From Agrobacterium tumefaciens (lineage in GTDB: Bacteria > Pseudomonadota > Alphaproteobacteria > Rhizobiales > Rhizobiaceae): 64,000 bases of DNA. Below are positions 1 through 8,427 of the stretch, one piece after another. The notes beneath the pieces were generated by a model. The model was not told the origin of the DNA. It searched no databases and saw only the letters and a list, made by a program, of their open reading frames with translations. The stretch is taken from the NCBI RefSeq assembly GCF_009649785.1, contig NZ_WJOK01000007.1, positions 62,001 through 126,000 on the forward strand. Direction: 5' to 3'. The translations under genes were made by a program, and so were the position numbers. The first letter of the stretch is position 1, and each line of letters starts with the position of its first letter.

Positions 1-1276
1 GGGCGGCCGGGCTTTTGCCCTGCGCCACCACCTGCCATGTATGCGGATTGGTCCCGATTGCCCATGCGGGCGTCCAGCATTGCGCTGTCGGCGTCACCCA
101 ACTGACATCACCGACATCGGTCGATCCGGCACGAAAATGCGACTGCCCCTCGAAATCGCGCAGGCCGAGATGCAGCGGCGTCGACCCGTCGATCTTCCCG
201 TTGGAAAAGACGTCGCCCTTGATCTGGTAGAGCCGGATGCTGCTTTTGATCGCCTCTTCCGTGAACGTGTCCTGAATGACCTTGGCGAAGGCCTGATCGG
301 CCTCGTCGAAGGCTATGGGTCCAAGCGCCACCATGTTTTCATGCATCGCCGTTTCGAGCGTGATGTTGGGCAGGAGATTGGTGGAGGCGGTATCGAAAAC
401 GATCTCCACCTCTGTTTCGGTCATCATGGCCGCGCCACGCGCGACCTTGTCCACACGGGCTGCGAGATCGAGCGCCTGGCGCATTTCAGGTGCGCGGATC
501 AGATAGAGCACTTCGGCCTTTGCCTGCACCACATTTGCCGCTTTGCCGCCGGCATCGGTGATCGCATAATGCACCCGGCAATCCTGCGGCATGTGTTCGC
601 GCAGGAAATTGACGCCGACATTCATCAGTTCAACGGCATCGAGCGCCGAGCGACCAAGATGGGCGGCGTTGGAGGCATGGGAAGCAACGCCCTTGAAACG
701 ATAAAAATATTCCAGCACCGCGAGATTGTTGGTGGAGCGCACGCCGTTGAAGGGCGCGGGATGCCATGTCAAAGCCGCATCGACATCGTCAAACAGACCG
801 GCGCGCACCATGAAAGTCTTGCCGGAACCGCCCTCTTCGCCGGGGCAGCCATAATAACGCACCGTGCCGGGCAGGTTGTTGGCTTTCAGATGCCGGGCAA
901 GTGCGATAGCGGCCATCAGCGAGCCGACGCCGAGCAGATTGTGGCCGCAGCCATGGCCGGAGGCGTCGGGTTGAAGCGGTTTTGCCTCGGCCACGCCGGC
1001 CATCTGGCTCATGCCAGCAAGCGCGTCAAATTCGCCGAGGAAGGCAATAACCGGCTTGCCGTGGCCGAATTCACCGATGAAGGCCGTGTCCATGCCAGCT
1101 ACACCGCGGCGGACCACAAAGCCGTTCTCCTCAAGCGCGTTTGCTAGAACCCCGGCAGATTGCCTCTCCTCGAATTTGAGTTCGGCAAAATCCCAGATGC
1201 TGTCGCTCAAAGTGGTGAAATGTGGCTTCATTGACTCGATTTCGGCGGCAATCGACATCACAGCTTCACGGTTCAT
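1..1276 (-). CDS. M20 family amidohydrolase / aminoacyl-peptidase (AbgB-like), C-terminus beyond window
   Basis: Reading the minus strand from the ATG at 1276 gives 425 residues with no stop before the window edge. Zinc-hydrolase M20 motifs are visible: GEFDALAGM in the N-terminal third, then SGHGCGHNLLG and GCPGEEGGSGK, the usual order of metal-binding Asp, His and Glu residues. A later segment, STDVGDVSWVTP, is typical of the AbgB (p-aminobenzoyl-glutamate hydrolase) branch, whose members run to about 480 residues, so only a short tail is missing. The family hydrolyses amide or peptide bonds in the cytoplasm. It is the last visible gene of a peptide-ABC operon, about 130 bp after the binding-protein gene and separated from it by a stem-loop, so it probably cleaves the imported substrate. 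The substrate is not determined by sequence. Confidence 0.88.
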   Translation of the reverse strand, partial: MNREAVMSIAAEIESMKPHFTTLSDSIWDFAELKFEERQSAGVLANALEENGFVVRRGVAGMDTAFIGEFGHGKPVIAFLGEFDALAGMSQMAGVAEAKPLQPDASGHGCGHNLLGVGSLMAAIALARHLKANNLPGTVRYYGCPGEEGGSGKTFMVRAGLFDDVDAALTWHPAPFNGVRSTNNLAVLEYFYRFKGVASHASNAAHLGRSALDAVELMNVGVNFLREHMPQDCRVHYAITDAGGKAANVVQAKAEVLYLIRAPEMRQALDLAARVDKVARGAAMMTETEVEIVFDTASTNLLPNITLETAMHENMVALGPIAFDEADQAFAKVIQDTFTEEAIKSSIRLYQIKGDVFSNGKIDGSTPLHLGLRDFEGQSHFRAGSTDVGDVSWVTPTAQCWTPAWAIGTNPHTWQVVAQGKSPAA

Positions 1277-1363
1277 GGCTTGTCCTCGCATTCCTGCCCT
1301 TTAAGGGCGCACGCAAACGCTTCGGCGGGGGGCCGCCAAATCATTACGGTCATGATGGAAAAT

Positions 1364-1394
1364 GCCCGCGCCGGGCTTTGCTTCCGGCGCGGGC
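1364..1394 (-). terminator. Stem-loop after the first peptide-binding protein gene
   Basis: Perfect 11-bp inverted repeat (1364-1374 with 1384-1394, 9-nt loop) just past the stop codon of the binding-protein gene. In the minus direction it is followed by ATTTTCC rather than a long T-run, so it may be a leaky terminator or an mRNA-stabilising hairpin that raises binding-protein level over the downstream amidohydrolase. Confidence 0.7.
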
Positions 1395-1403
1395 AATATT
1401 GGA

Positions 1404-2948
1404 TCAGTTGTCGACCGAGACTTCCCAGAGGCGGGCGTTCGACTGCCAGACCGGCTGACCCTTGAGCTTCTTGGTCGCGCCCCAGACATCGACCATGTCG
1501 TAAAGGAAGATGCCGGGCATTTCCTTCAGCATCAGTTCGTGAAACTCGTCGAAAATCTTCTGGCGCTTCGCCTGGTCGGCCTCAACATAGGCAGCCTTCA
1601 TCAGCTCGATCGCCTTCGGATCATCCCACATCAGGGAGGCGTTCTTGTCCTTGTTACCGACGTAGAATGCATACATCAGGGCCGGATCGAGACGCGGCGC
1701 GACAGACTGCGAGATCACCTGATAATTGCCGGAACGGCGACGATCCACCTGCGTGGCATAGTCCAGCACCTCGATCTGTACGTTCAAACCCGCCTGCTGC
1801 ATCATGGCCTGCGCCATGACGGCTGCCGGAAAACTCGGCACATTGCCGCGTTTGTTGGCGATGATTGAGATCGGCTCGCCCTTGTAACCGGCTGCCTCCA
1901 GTTCCTTCTTGGCTGCCTCGATGTCATAGGCCGGACGCTTCTTCTGGATTTCATCGAAATAGACCGAGTCCTGCGAAACCATCGAGCCGTTGGCTTCGCC
2001 CGTACCGTTCGATGCGGCGGCGACCAGTTCATCGAGATCAAGCGCCATCGCCATGGCGCGGCGCACGCCTGGATTGCTCAGCACCTTGTCGCGGGTCTGA
2101 ATATAGAAAAGGTTCTTGCCGTTGTTGCGGGCAACAATGAGCTGCATCTTCTCATTCGTCTTGAACTCCGGAATGAGATCGGGAGAAATCTCGGCGGTGT
2201 CGAGCACGCCGGATTCGAGGCCCGCCTTCACGGTCGAGGCGTCCGGAATAACCATGAACTTGATGCCGTCGGCCAGCGGCCGCTTGGAGCCGACCATGCC
2301 ATCCGGCTTGCCGTCATTTACAGGCGAAACATAATCCGCGAATTTGGCGAGGCGGATATATTCACCCTTCTTCCATTCGTTCCACTGGAACGGACCGGTG
2401 CCGATGGGCTTGACGAAGTTGCCGTCAGCGGCAACAGATTCCGGCGAGATCATGCCGGTATAACCGCATTCGGGCCGCGACATCAGGCCGAGGAAAACGG
2501 CTGACGGCTTTTCAAGCGTAATCTGAACCGTGGAGGCGTCCGTAGCCTTGACGCCGGTGACATGCGCGGCACCGCCTTCCACGAAATCATTCAGGCAGGC
2601 CCATTTGGTTTCGGGCTTCAGATAGCGCGTCCAGTTCCAGACGACATCTTCTGCGGTGAGCGGCTTGCCGTTATGGAATTTCACATCCGCGCGCAGCTTG
2701 AACGTATAGGTGAGGCCATCTGGCGAAACCTCGAAGCTCTCGGCAAGCAGCGGCTTTACTTCGCCGCCATTGTTGTAACCGACGAGGCCTTCGACGATGT
2801 GCAGGATCACCCCGTCCGTATTGCCGTCACGATTGACGCCGGGATTGCTGCTGCGCAGATCGGAGCTCTGCGCGATGGTGATGTCGCGAGCCGCCGCGAT
2901 ATTGGCTGTTACGAGCAGGGCCACGCCTGCGAGAAGAAGTTTGTTCAC
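1404..2948 (-). CDS. Peptide/opine-type ABC transporter, periplasmic substrate-binding protein (SBP family 5)
   Basis: A 514-residue DppA/OppA-like binding protein. I place the start at a GTG (2948), because GAGGG sits 8 nt before it and the protein then begins directly with a signal peptide (MNKLLLAGVALLV, cleavage near residue 20 after IAAA). An in-frame start further upstream at 2981 would add 11 residues that do not fit a signal sequence. The family-5 segments are present: LAESFEVSPDGLTYTFKLR followed by DVKFHNGKPLTAEDVVW, and IGTGPFQ in the middle. It captures a peptide or similar ligand in the periplasm for the permeases at 5465-7224. The gene follows a serine-hydrolase gene by 29 bp in the same operon. 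Confidence 0.9.
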   Translation of the reverse strand: MNKLLLAGVALLVTANIAAARDITIAQSSDLRSSNPGVNRDGNTDGVILHIVEGLVGYNNGGEVKPLLAESFEVSPDGLTYTFKLRADVKFHNGKPLTAEDVVWNWTRYLKPETKWACLNDFVEGGAAHVTGVKATDASTVQITLEKPSAVFLGLMSRPECGYTGMISPESVAADGNFVKPIGTGPFQWNEWKKGEYIRLAKFADYVSPVNDGKPDGMVGSKRPLADGIKFMVIPDASTVKAGLESGVLDTAEISPDLIPEFKTNEKMQLIVARNNGKNLFYIQTRDKVLSNPGVRRAMAMALDLDELVAAASNGTGEANGSMVSQDSVYFDEIQKKRPAYDIEAAKKELEAAGYKGEPISIIANKRGNVPSFPAAVMAQAMMQQAGLNVQIEVLDYATQVDRRRSGNYQVISQSVAPRLDPALMYAFYVGNKDKNASLMWDDPKAIELMKAAYVEADQAKRQKIFDEFHELMLKEMPGIFLYDMVDVWGATKKLKGQPVWQSNARLWEVSVDN

Positions 2949-2977
2949 TGTTCTACCCTCTTTGTTGTCGTTGATTA

Positions 2978-3820
2978 TCATTGTTGAAAGCCGTCCCAGC
3001 AGGCCTGCGCCAGCCGGCCGATCGTTTCGAGCGCGATGGTGTATCCCGGCGTGCCGTCAGGCATCACCTGCGGCACTTCATCGGTATAGGCGGTGATGAT
3101 GAAAGACGGCGCGCCGTTTCTGTAGACGATGCCGGCGTCCATACGCCCGCGCTTGCCGCGTCCGCTCTTGCTCGCCACCACAGCCTCGAACGGCAGGCGG
3201 GAGCGGATTCCGTAGCGCAATATCTGGTTTTTCAGCGTCTGCATTGCCCAGCCGCACAATTGCGGACTGCAGCCGAGCTTTGCCTGCGCCTCTGGCGAGG
3301 ACTGGGCATCAAGAATGGCCTGAAGCAGCAGCACCTGGTCCGCCGCCGAGGTGGTGGTGACGGTCTTCAGCGGATGATCGGCCGCCAGCGCCAACGGCGG
3401 AATGAGGAAACGGTGGTGGGTATTGGCCATGCCGAGCGTCTTGCAATAGCTGTCCACTTCCTCAAGCGTCAGCCGCTCCAGCACCATCTTGGTGCAGACA
3501 TTGTCGCTCAGCACCATCATGCCGGCGAGCGCATCGCGCAGGGAAATGACGATGCCCGGCGTCAGATAGCGGAACATGCCGCTGGCCACCTCTTCCGCCA
3601 GCCTCTTCTCGTAGGTGACCGGCTGGTCGAGATCGAGCCGCCCTTCGCTGGCCGCCTTGAGCACGGCCATCATGATCGACGTCTTGCGGGTGCTGCCCGA
3701 TGGGGTCTCCTCGTTTTCTCCCCGTCCGATCTCTTCGCCGGTCAGGAGATTGCGCACCATGAAGCGCGTCACAAAAGGCTGTGCATCACAGATAGCATTC
3801 AGTTGGGCAGCCACAGTCAT
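2978..3820 (-). CDS. Class A beta-lactamase-fold serine hydrolase, no signal peptide
   Basis: About 280 residues with the three active-site elements of class A beta-lactamases and related serine hydrolases. Counting from the upstream ATG at 3826, they are S-T-R-K at 45-48 (Ser nucleophile, Lys base), S-D-N at 107-109 and K-S-G at 220-222. The N-terminus is polar with no export signal, so the enzyme should be cytoplasmic, unlike resistance enzymes, and no clear omega-loop Glu motif is visible. Two starts are possible: ATG 3826, or ATG 3820, which has better spacing from AGGA. It lies within a peptide-import operon, 7 bp after the ATPase gene. An amidase or peptidase role on the imported substrate is more likely than antibiotic resistance; that role is inferred. 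Confidence 0.82.
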   Translation of the reverse strand: MTVAAQLNAICDAQPFVTRFMVRNLLTGEEIGRGENEETPSGSTRKTSIMMAVLKAASEGRLDLDQPVTYEKRLAEEVASGMFRYLTPGIVISLRDALAGMMVLSDNVCTKMVLERLTLEEVDSYCKTLGMANTHHRFLIPPLALAADHPLKTVTTTSAADQVLLLQAILDAQSSPEAQAKLGCSPQLCGWAMQTLKNQILRYGIRSRLPFEAVVASKSGRGKRGRMDAGIVYRNGAPSFIITAYTDEVPQVMPDGTPGYTIALETIGRLAQACWDGFQQ

Positions 3821-3833
3821 TGTCATGTTCCTG

Positions 3834-5468
3834 TTAAACTTCTTCTTCCAGACGCCATTTGAGTGTCACACCGCCCTTTTCATTCTGGTCGAGGGCGGGA
3901 ATGGCCGAGAGGAGCCGGCGTGTGTAGGCCTCTCTCGGGCTGTCGAAAATCGTGTCGCGGTCGCCCTCTTCGATGATACGGCCGTCCTGCATGACGACGA
4001 CACGGTCGGCCACCTGTTCGACCACGCCGAGATCGTGGCTGATGAACAGGCAGGAAAAGCCGTAACGTTTCTGCAGATCGGAAAAGAGATCGAGCACCTG
4101 CGCCCGCACCGTCACGTCAAGGGCGGAAACCGGTTCGTCGGCGATCAGGAACCGCGGACGGCGGGCAATGGCACGGGCAATCGCCACGCGCTGGCGTTGG
4201 CCGCCGGAAAGCTCGTGCGGATAACGGCTGGCATAGTCTGCGCCGAGCCCCACCTCTTCCAGCGTTTCCAGCGCCCGCTTGCGCTTGGCAGCCTGATCCA
4301 GGCCGGAGACGAGACGCAACGCCTCCTCCACCAGCGCCTGAATGGTCATTCGCGGATCGAGCGAGGAATAGGGATCCTGAAACACCATCTGGCAATTCAG
4401 GCGATAGTCGTTCCAGTCTTCGTTGCGTTCCCGCCCCTGAAACTGGATCTGCCCTTCGCTTTCCTTTACGAGACCGGCAATGGTGCGGCCAAGCGTGGTC
4501 TTGCCGGAGCCGGAGCCACCGACCAGTGCCACGACTTCACCCTCGTGAATATCGATGCTGACCCCATGCAGCGCCCGCTTCGGCTTGGCTTTCTTCAGCA
4601 GTGACTTGCGTCCGGCATAATCGACAACAATGTTTCGGGCTGAAATCATCGGCGCCTTGCTGGTGTCGACGATACGCGGCTCGCCCCGGAAGGGCAGAGA
4701 GGAAAGCAGCTTTTTCGTATAGGGATGCTGCGGCGCATCGAGCAGGTCTTCGGTGCGACCCTGTTCGACAATCGCGCCCTTCTCCATGACCACGATACGG
4801 CTCGTATAGCGGGCCACCATCGGCAGGTCATGGCTGATGAGAAGGACGGCTGTTCCCTCCGCCCGTGTCAGTTCGACCATCAGCTCCATGACGTCGCGCT
4901 GGATGACGGCATCGAGCGCCGTCGTCGGCTCGTCGGCGATCAGCAGCGCCGGTTTCAGGAGCATGACCGAGGCCAGCATGATGCGCTGGCGCATGCCGCC
5001 GGAAAACTCATGCGGATAGGCAGCAAGCGCCCCTTCGGGATCGCGGATACCGACCCGTCTCAGCATCTCGAGAATTTTCTCGCGGCGCTCTTCCGGCGAA
5101 AACTTGGTGTGAAGGATCAGGCCTTCTTCCAACTGCCGGCCAATCGTCATCGACGGATTGAGAGAGGTCATCGGCTCCTGGAAAACGACGCCGATTTCCG
5201 CGCCGCGCAGGCGGCGAAGTTCCCTTGCCGGCAGGGACATCACGTCCCTTCCTTTGTAGATGACCGATCCGCCGATGACGGCAATTGCCGGGGGCAGAAG
5301 CGAGATGAGCGCGCGGGTGGCCAGCGTCTTTCCCGATCCGCTTTCGCCGACGATGCCGAAGATTTCGCCAGGCGCAATATCGAAGGAAACATCCTTGACT
5401 ACCCGGTGGCGGCTTCCCGCGACCTCCAGCGAAAGGCCGCGCACGGTAAGAAGAGTATTGTCCGTCAT
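3834..5468 (-). CDS. Peptide-type ABC transporter, fused two-domain ATPase (DppD-DppF type)
   Basis: A 544-residue protein with two complete ABC ATPase domains in tandem. The first has Walker A GESGSGKT at 41-48 and signature FSGGMRQR; the second has Walker A GGSGSGKT and signature LSGGQRQR. Each also has a Walker B followed by DEP. It is equivalent to separate DppD and DppF proteins joined in one chain, common in rhizobia. It couples ATP hydrolysis to import through the permeases at 5465-7224. Its start overlaps the DppC-like stop by 4 bp (ATGA), indicating translational coupling. Confidence 0.95.
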   Translation of the reverse strand: MTDNTLLTVRGLSLEVAGSRHRVVKDVSFDIAPGEIFGIVGESGSGKTLATRALISLLPPAIAVIGGSVIYKGRDVMSLPARELRRLRGAEIGVVFQEPMTSLNPSMTIGRQLEEGLILHTKFSPEERREKILEMLRRVGIRDPEGALAAYPHEFSGGMRQRIMLASVMLLKPALLIADEPTTALDAVIQRDVMELMVELTRAEGTAVLLISHDLPMVARYTSRIVVMEKGAIVEQGRTEDLLDAPQHPYTKKLLSSLPFRGEPRIVDTSKAPMISARNIVVDYAGRKSLLKKAKPKRALHGVSIDIHEGEVVALVGGSGSGKTTLGRTIAGLVKESEGQIQFQGRERNEDWNDYRLNCQMVFQDPYSSLDPRMTIQALVEEALRLVSGLDQAAKRKRALETLEEVGLGADYASRYPHELSGGQRQRVAIARAIARRPRFLIADEPVSALDVTVRAQVLDLFSDLQKRYGFSCLFISHDLGVVEQVADRVVVMQDGRIIEEGDRDTIFDSPREAYTRRLLSAIPALDQNEKGGVTLKWRLEEEV

Positions 5469-6283
5469 TTGAGACCTCTCATGCGCGGGTCAAGCCTGTC
5501 GCGAAGGGCATCGCCCAGAAGATTGATGCCGAGCAGTGTCAGCGCGATGCAGAGACCGGGGAAAAGCCCGAGCCAGACGGCCTGCTGGATGAAGGGCCGG
5601 CCAGCGGCCAGCATGTTGCCCCAGGTGGGGGCCGGCGGTGGCACGCCAAGGCCGAGGAAGGACAGTGCGCTTTCCGAGAGGATTGCCCAGCCGAACATGG
5701 ATGTGGCAAGCACCGTGATCGGCGCGATGCAATTGGGCAGGATGTGGCGGAACATGGTGTAGATCTCGCCATTGCCCATCACCAGCGATGCCTCGATGAA
5801 CTCGCGCTCACGCAGCGACAATACGGCGCCACGCACCACGCGGGCCATGGACGGCGTGTAGGCGATGCCGAGCGCAAAGATGATGCCGTACTGGTTGGCA
5901 CCAAAGACCGCGAGAAGGCCAAGCGCCAGGAGAATGCCGGGAAAAGCGAGAAGCGCATTGTTGATGGCCATGATGACGCCATCAACCCAGCCGCGCGCAT
6001 AACCACTGACAAGACCGATCAGAGTGCCGCAGATCGTCGCGAAGCTGACCGTCAGGAAGCCGATCCAGACGCTGGCACGCGCGCCGACCATCAGGCGGCT
6101 GAGAACATCGCGCCCGAATTCGTCGGTGCCGAGAAGATGGCTGGGACCGGGCGCGGCCAGCCGCGAGGCGAAACCGAGCTTCATCGGATCATAGGGCGTC
6201 CAGAACAGGCCGGTAATGGCGGTGATGAGCAGGAGGCCGATGAGAACGCCGCCGATAAGCCCGTTGAGTGTGAACTTTTTCAT
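5465..6283 (-). CDS. Peptide-type ABC transporter permease, DppC type
   Basis: A 272-residue inner-membrane protein with an N-terminal membrane segment (LIGGVLIGLLLITAITGLFW). The DppC-class landmark HLLGTDEFGRDVLSR follows, then the binding-protein-dependent transport domain with an EAA-type loop (REREFIEASLVMGNGEI). The C-terminal DALRDRLDPR is typical of this subunit. It pairs with the DppB-type permease encoded immediately upstream (4-bp overlap) to form the channel. Confidence 0.95.
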   Translation of the reverse strand: MKKFTLNGLIGGVLIGLLLITAITGLFWTPYDPMKLGFASRLAAPGPSHLLGTDEFGRDVLSRLMVGARASVWIGFLTVSFATICGTLIGLVSGYARGWVDGVIMAINNALLAFPGILLALGLLAVFGANQYGIIFALGIAYTPSMARVVRGAVLSLREREFIEASLVMGNGEIYTMFRHILPNCIAPITVLATSMFGWAILSESALSFLGLGVPPPAPTWGNMLAAGRPFIQQAVWLGLFPGLCIALTLLGINLLGDALRDRLDPRMRGLK

Positions 6284-7224
6284 TCGGCAACCACACGCGG
6301 ATCGAAGAGGGGATAAAGAAGGTCGACGAAGAGATTGACCAGCACGTAGGACAGGGAAACGAACAGCAGGCAGCCCTGTATGACGGGGTAGTCACGCGCA
6401 AAGATACTGTCGACCATCAGCCGCCCGAGCCCCGGAATGGTAAAGACCGTCTCGATGACGGCGATGCCGCCGAGAAGATTGCCGAGGATGAGGCCGATCA
6501 TTGTCCATGTCGGACCAAAGGCATTCTTGAAGGCGTGCCGCCAGAGGACGGCACTCTCCGAAAGTCCCTTGGCGCGGGCATGGGTAATGTAATCCAGCCG
6601 CAGCACTTCAAGCGTGGAGGCGCGGGCCATGCGGATCAAGACACCCATCTCGTGGATCACCAGCGTCATGACAGGCAGGACGAGATAGAGCATGCCGCCA
6701 ACGAGATTGTCGCTGATCGACACGTATCCCAGCACCGGCAGCCAGCCGAGCTTTAGGCCGAAGAACAGCAGAAGCAGAAGCCCGAGCCAGAATGTCGGTA
6801 TGGACAAAAGCAGGGTTGCCGTTCCAACCAGTGCAAGATCGGTCAGGCTGTTCTGTTTCCAGGCGGCGATCACACCCGCCGGAACCGCAATCAGGCTGGC
6901 GAGCAGAACGGCGACGACGACGATCTCGGCACTGACGAGGAACCGCGACACGACCAGCGGCAATACTGCCTCGTCGTTGACGATGGACCGGCCGAAATCG
7001 CCCTGCACCACATTGCCCGCCCAGATGACGAACTGTTGCGGCATGGACTTGTCGAGACCAAGCTCTGTTCTCATCGCCTCGATCTGTTCCGGTTGCGCCA
7101 TGTCGCCCAGCATCAGGGCGGCAGGATCACCCGGAATGAAGCGGATGAGCGCAAAGACCGTGATCGACACAAAGGCGATCGTCGGCAGCGCCATCAAAAG
7201 ACGGCTCAGTATGAATCTTATCAT
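6280..7224 (-). CDS. Peptide-type ABC transporter permease, DppB type
   Basis: A 314-residue membrane protein starting MIRFILSRLLMALPTI, the usual DppB opening. The ATG at 7224 is preceded by GGGGAA at good spacing; a longer in-frame extension to 7314 would add 30 non-membrane residues and run into the promoter region, so I reject it. RFIPGDPAALMLG and the later LDYITHARAKGLSE loop match the family. It is the first gene of the operon 7224 to below 1, downstream of a co-oriented LysR gene with a 180-bp gap that holds a palindrome. Confidence 0.94.
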   Translation of the reverse strand: MIRFILSRLLMALPTIAFVSITVFALIRFIPGDPAALMLGDMAQPEQIEAMRTELGLDKSMPQQFVIWAGNVVQGDFGRSIVNDEAVLPLVVSRFLVSAEIVVVAVLLASLIAVPAGVIAAWKQNSLTDLALVGTATLLLSIPTFWLGLLLLLFFGLKLGWLPVLGYVSISDNLVGGMLYLVLPVMTLVIHEMGVLIRMARASTLEVLRLDYITHARAKGLSESAVLWRHAFKNAFGPTWTMIGLILGNLLGGIAVIETVFTIPGLGRLMVDSIFARDYPVIQGCLLFVSLSYVLVNLFVDLLYPLFDPRVVAE

Positions 7225-7316
7225 CGGTTCCCCACGATTGATGGCCGGGAACGTGCTCCCGCCTCTATCGGTTTCGTTGCGAATGACTATGACGGATTGA
7301 TAAATAACGCGCAATA

Positions 7317-7344
7317 TTATGCATAAACGTCATATGCCTATGCA
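7317..7344 (-). promoter_or_regulatory. Candidate LysR operator in front of the first peptide-ABC operon
   Basis: The 180-bp gap between the LysR gene and the DppB-type gene is AT-rich. It contains the perfect 10-bp palindrome TTATGCATAA (7317-7326) and a 6-bp inverted repeat TGCATA/TATGCA (7320-7325 and 7339-7344) spaced by 13 bp, enclosing CATATG. This geometry suits a LysR-type activator site, but binding is inferred. Confidence 0.45.
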
Positions 7345-7404
7345 GAATGGTGGCACGTTTCATCCTGACAGGGACAATGAGATTTCTCGCGAAAAACCCT
7401 GTTT

Positions 7405-8310
7405 TCAGTCGATTTTTTGCGAAAGCTGGATTTGCTGCTTCAAGGCGTCGCTGAGTGCCTGCGCCGCGATGGACAGCGGTGCGCCCGAGGCCCGGGCAAG
7501 ACCGAACTCCTGGGTTGATTGCGGAATGAAGGGCAGCGCCACGACGGGAAGGTGCCTGTAGAGGTTAGCATAAAAACTGCTGATGATCGTAACGCCCAGA
7601 CCATGCGCGACATAGGCACATGCGGAACTGTTGGTGTGGGTCTCGATCTTCACCATGGGCTTGACGCCCGCTTTCTTGAAGACCTGCTCGAGCGCCATGC
7701 GGTTCGGCCGCTGCCGGCCGATCAGAATGAGCGGAATGTTGCGCAGGTCCTTCACCGTTATCTCGGCAAGCTCGGCTAAAGGGTGATCCTGACGGACCAC
7801 GCAGACGCTTTTGCCGGTGGCGACACGCTCGACATCAATGCCCGGTCCAATCTCACCTTCCATGCGCAGGAAACCGAGGTCGATCACCCGCTCGCCAACC
7901 AGCCTGTTGATGGCGGTGGTCGTTTCAAAGAAAGTCTCGATGCGCACGCCGGGGAAATCCCTGACATAGTCTATCAGCATGGCGGGCGCGAAGTTCTCCC
8001 ACATGCTGCTCGGCAGGCCGATGCGGACGATTTCCGGACCGGCAGCACCATTGCGCAGATCTTCGGCATGGCCGGACATGCGATCGACAGCAAGCAGCAC
8101 ATTTTCCGCGTCACGCGCGAGAAGCGCTGCCTCCGGCGTCGGGATCAGCCGCCCCTTGTCACGGGCAAACAGCGTCAGCGACAGGTCCGCCTCGAGCTGA
8201 GCCAGAAGCCGGCTGATACCGGACTGGCTTAGCCCCATGGCCTTGGCGGTGGCGATGGTCGAGCCGGTGGAAAGAAGCGTGCGAAGGACTTCGAGCTGCT
8301 TGATATTCAT
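7405..8310 (-). CDS. LysR-family transcriptional regulator
   Basis: A 301-residue LTTR. The N-terminal winged helix-turn-helix (residues 1-60) reads MNIKQLEVLRTLLSTGSTI, then GLSQSGISRLLAQLEADL, the canonical recognition helix. A periplasmic-binding-like effector domain follows (about 90-295). It is co-oriented with, and 180 bp upstream of, the peptide-ABC/amidohydrolase operon, the obvious target. It lies 117 bp downstream of the isoaspartyl-peptidase gene, so it could also be reached by read-through from the second operon. The effector is unknown. Confidence 0.9.
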   Translation of the reverse strand: MNIKQLEVLRTLLSTGSTIATAKAMGLSQSGISRLLAQLEADLSLTLFARDKGRLIPTPEAALLARDAENVLLAVDRMSGHAEDLRNGAAGPEIVRIGLPSSMWENFAPAMLIDYVRDFPGVRIETFFETTTAINRLVGERVIDLGFLRMEGEIGPGIDVERVATGKSVCVVRQDHPLAELAEITVKDLRNIPLILIGRQRPNRMALEQVFKKAGVKPMVKIETHTNSSACAYVAHGLGVTIISSFYANLYRHLPVVALPFIPQSTQEFGLARASGAPLSIAAQALSDALKQQIQLSQKID

Positions 8311-8427
8311 GAGGCCAGCACCATGGGATGAAAGGACGAGCCGGTTTCGGTTCAGACCTTTTGCCGCCGATAGGCCTTCATGTCACCGGTTTTTTTAGCA
8401 TTGTCATTCGGCCCGGTCGGTCGCCGG

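Noticed and set aside
41..1147. Long plus-strand open frame (368 codons)
   Set aside because: It is antisense to the M20 amidohydrolase, whose minus-strand frame shows the zinc-hydrolase motifs; the plus frame is His/Gly/Arg-rich with no family features.
2978..3826. Antibiotic-resistance beta-lactamase
   Set aside because: No signal peptide, no clear omega-loop Glu motif and a peptide-transport operon context argue against a resistance role.
6280..7314. Longer start for the first DppB-type permease at 7314
   Set aside because: The extension covers promoter DNA and lacks a ribosome site, while ATG 7224 gives the conserved N-terminus.
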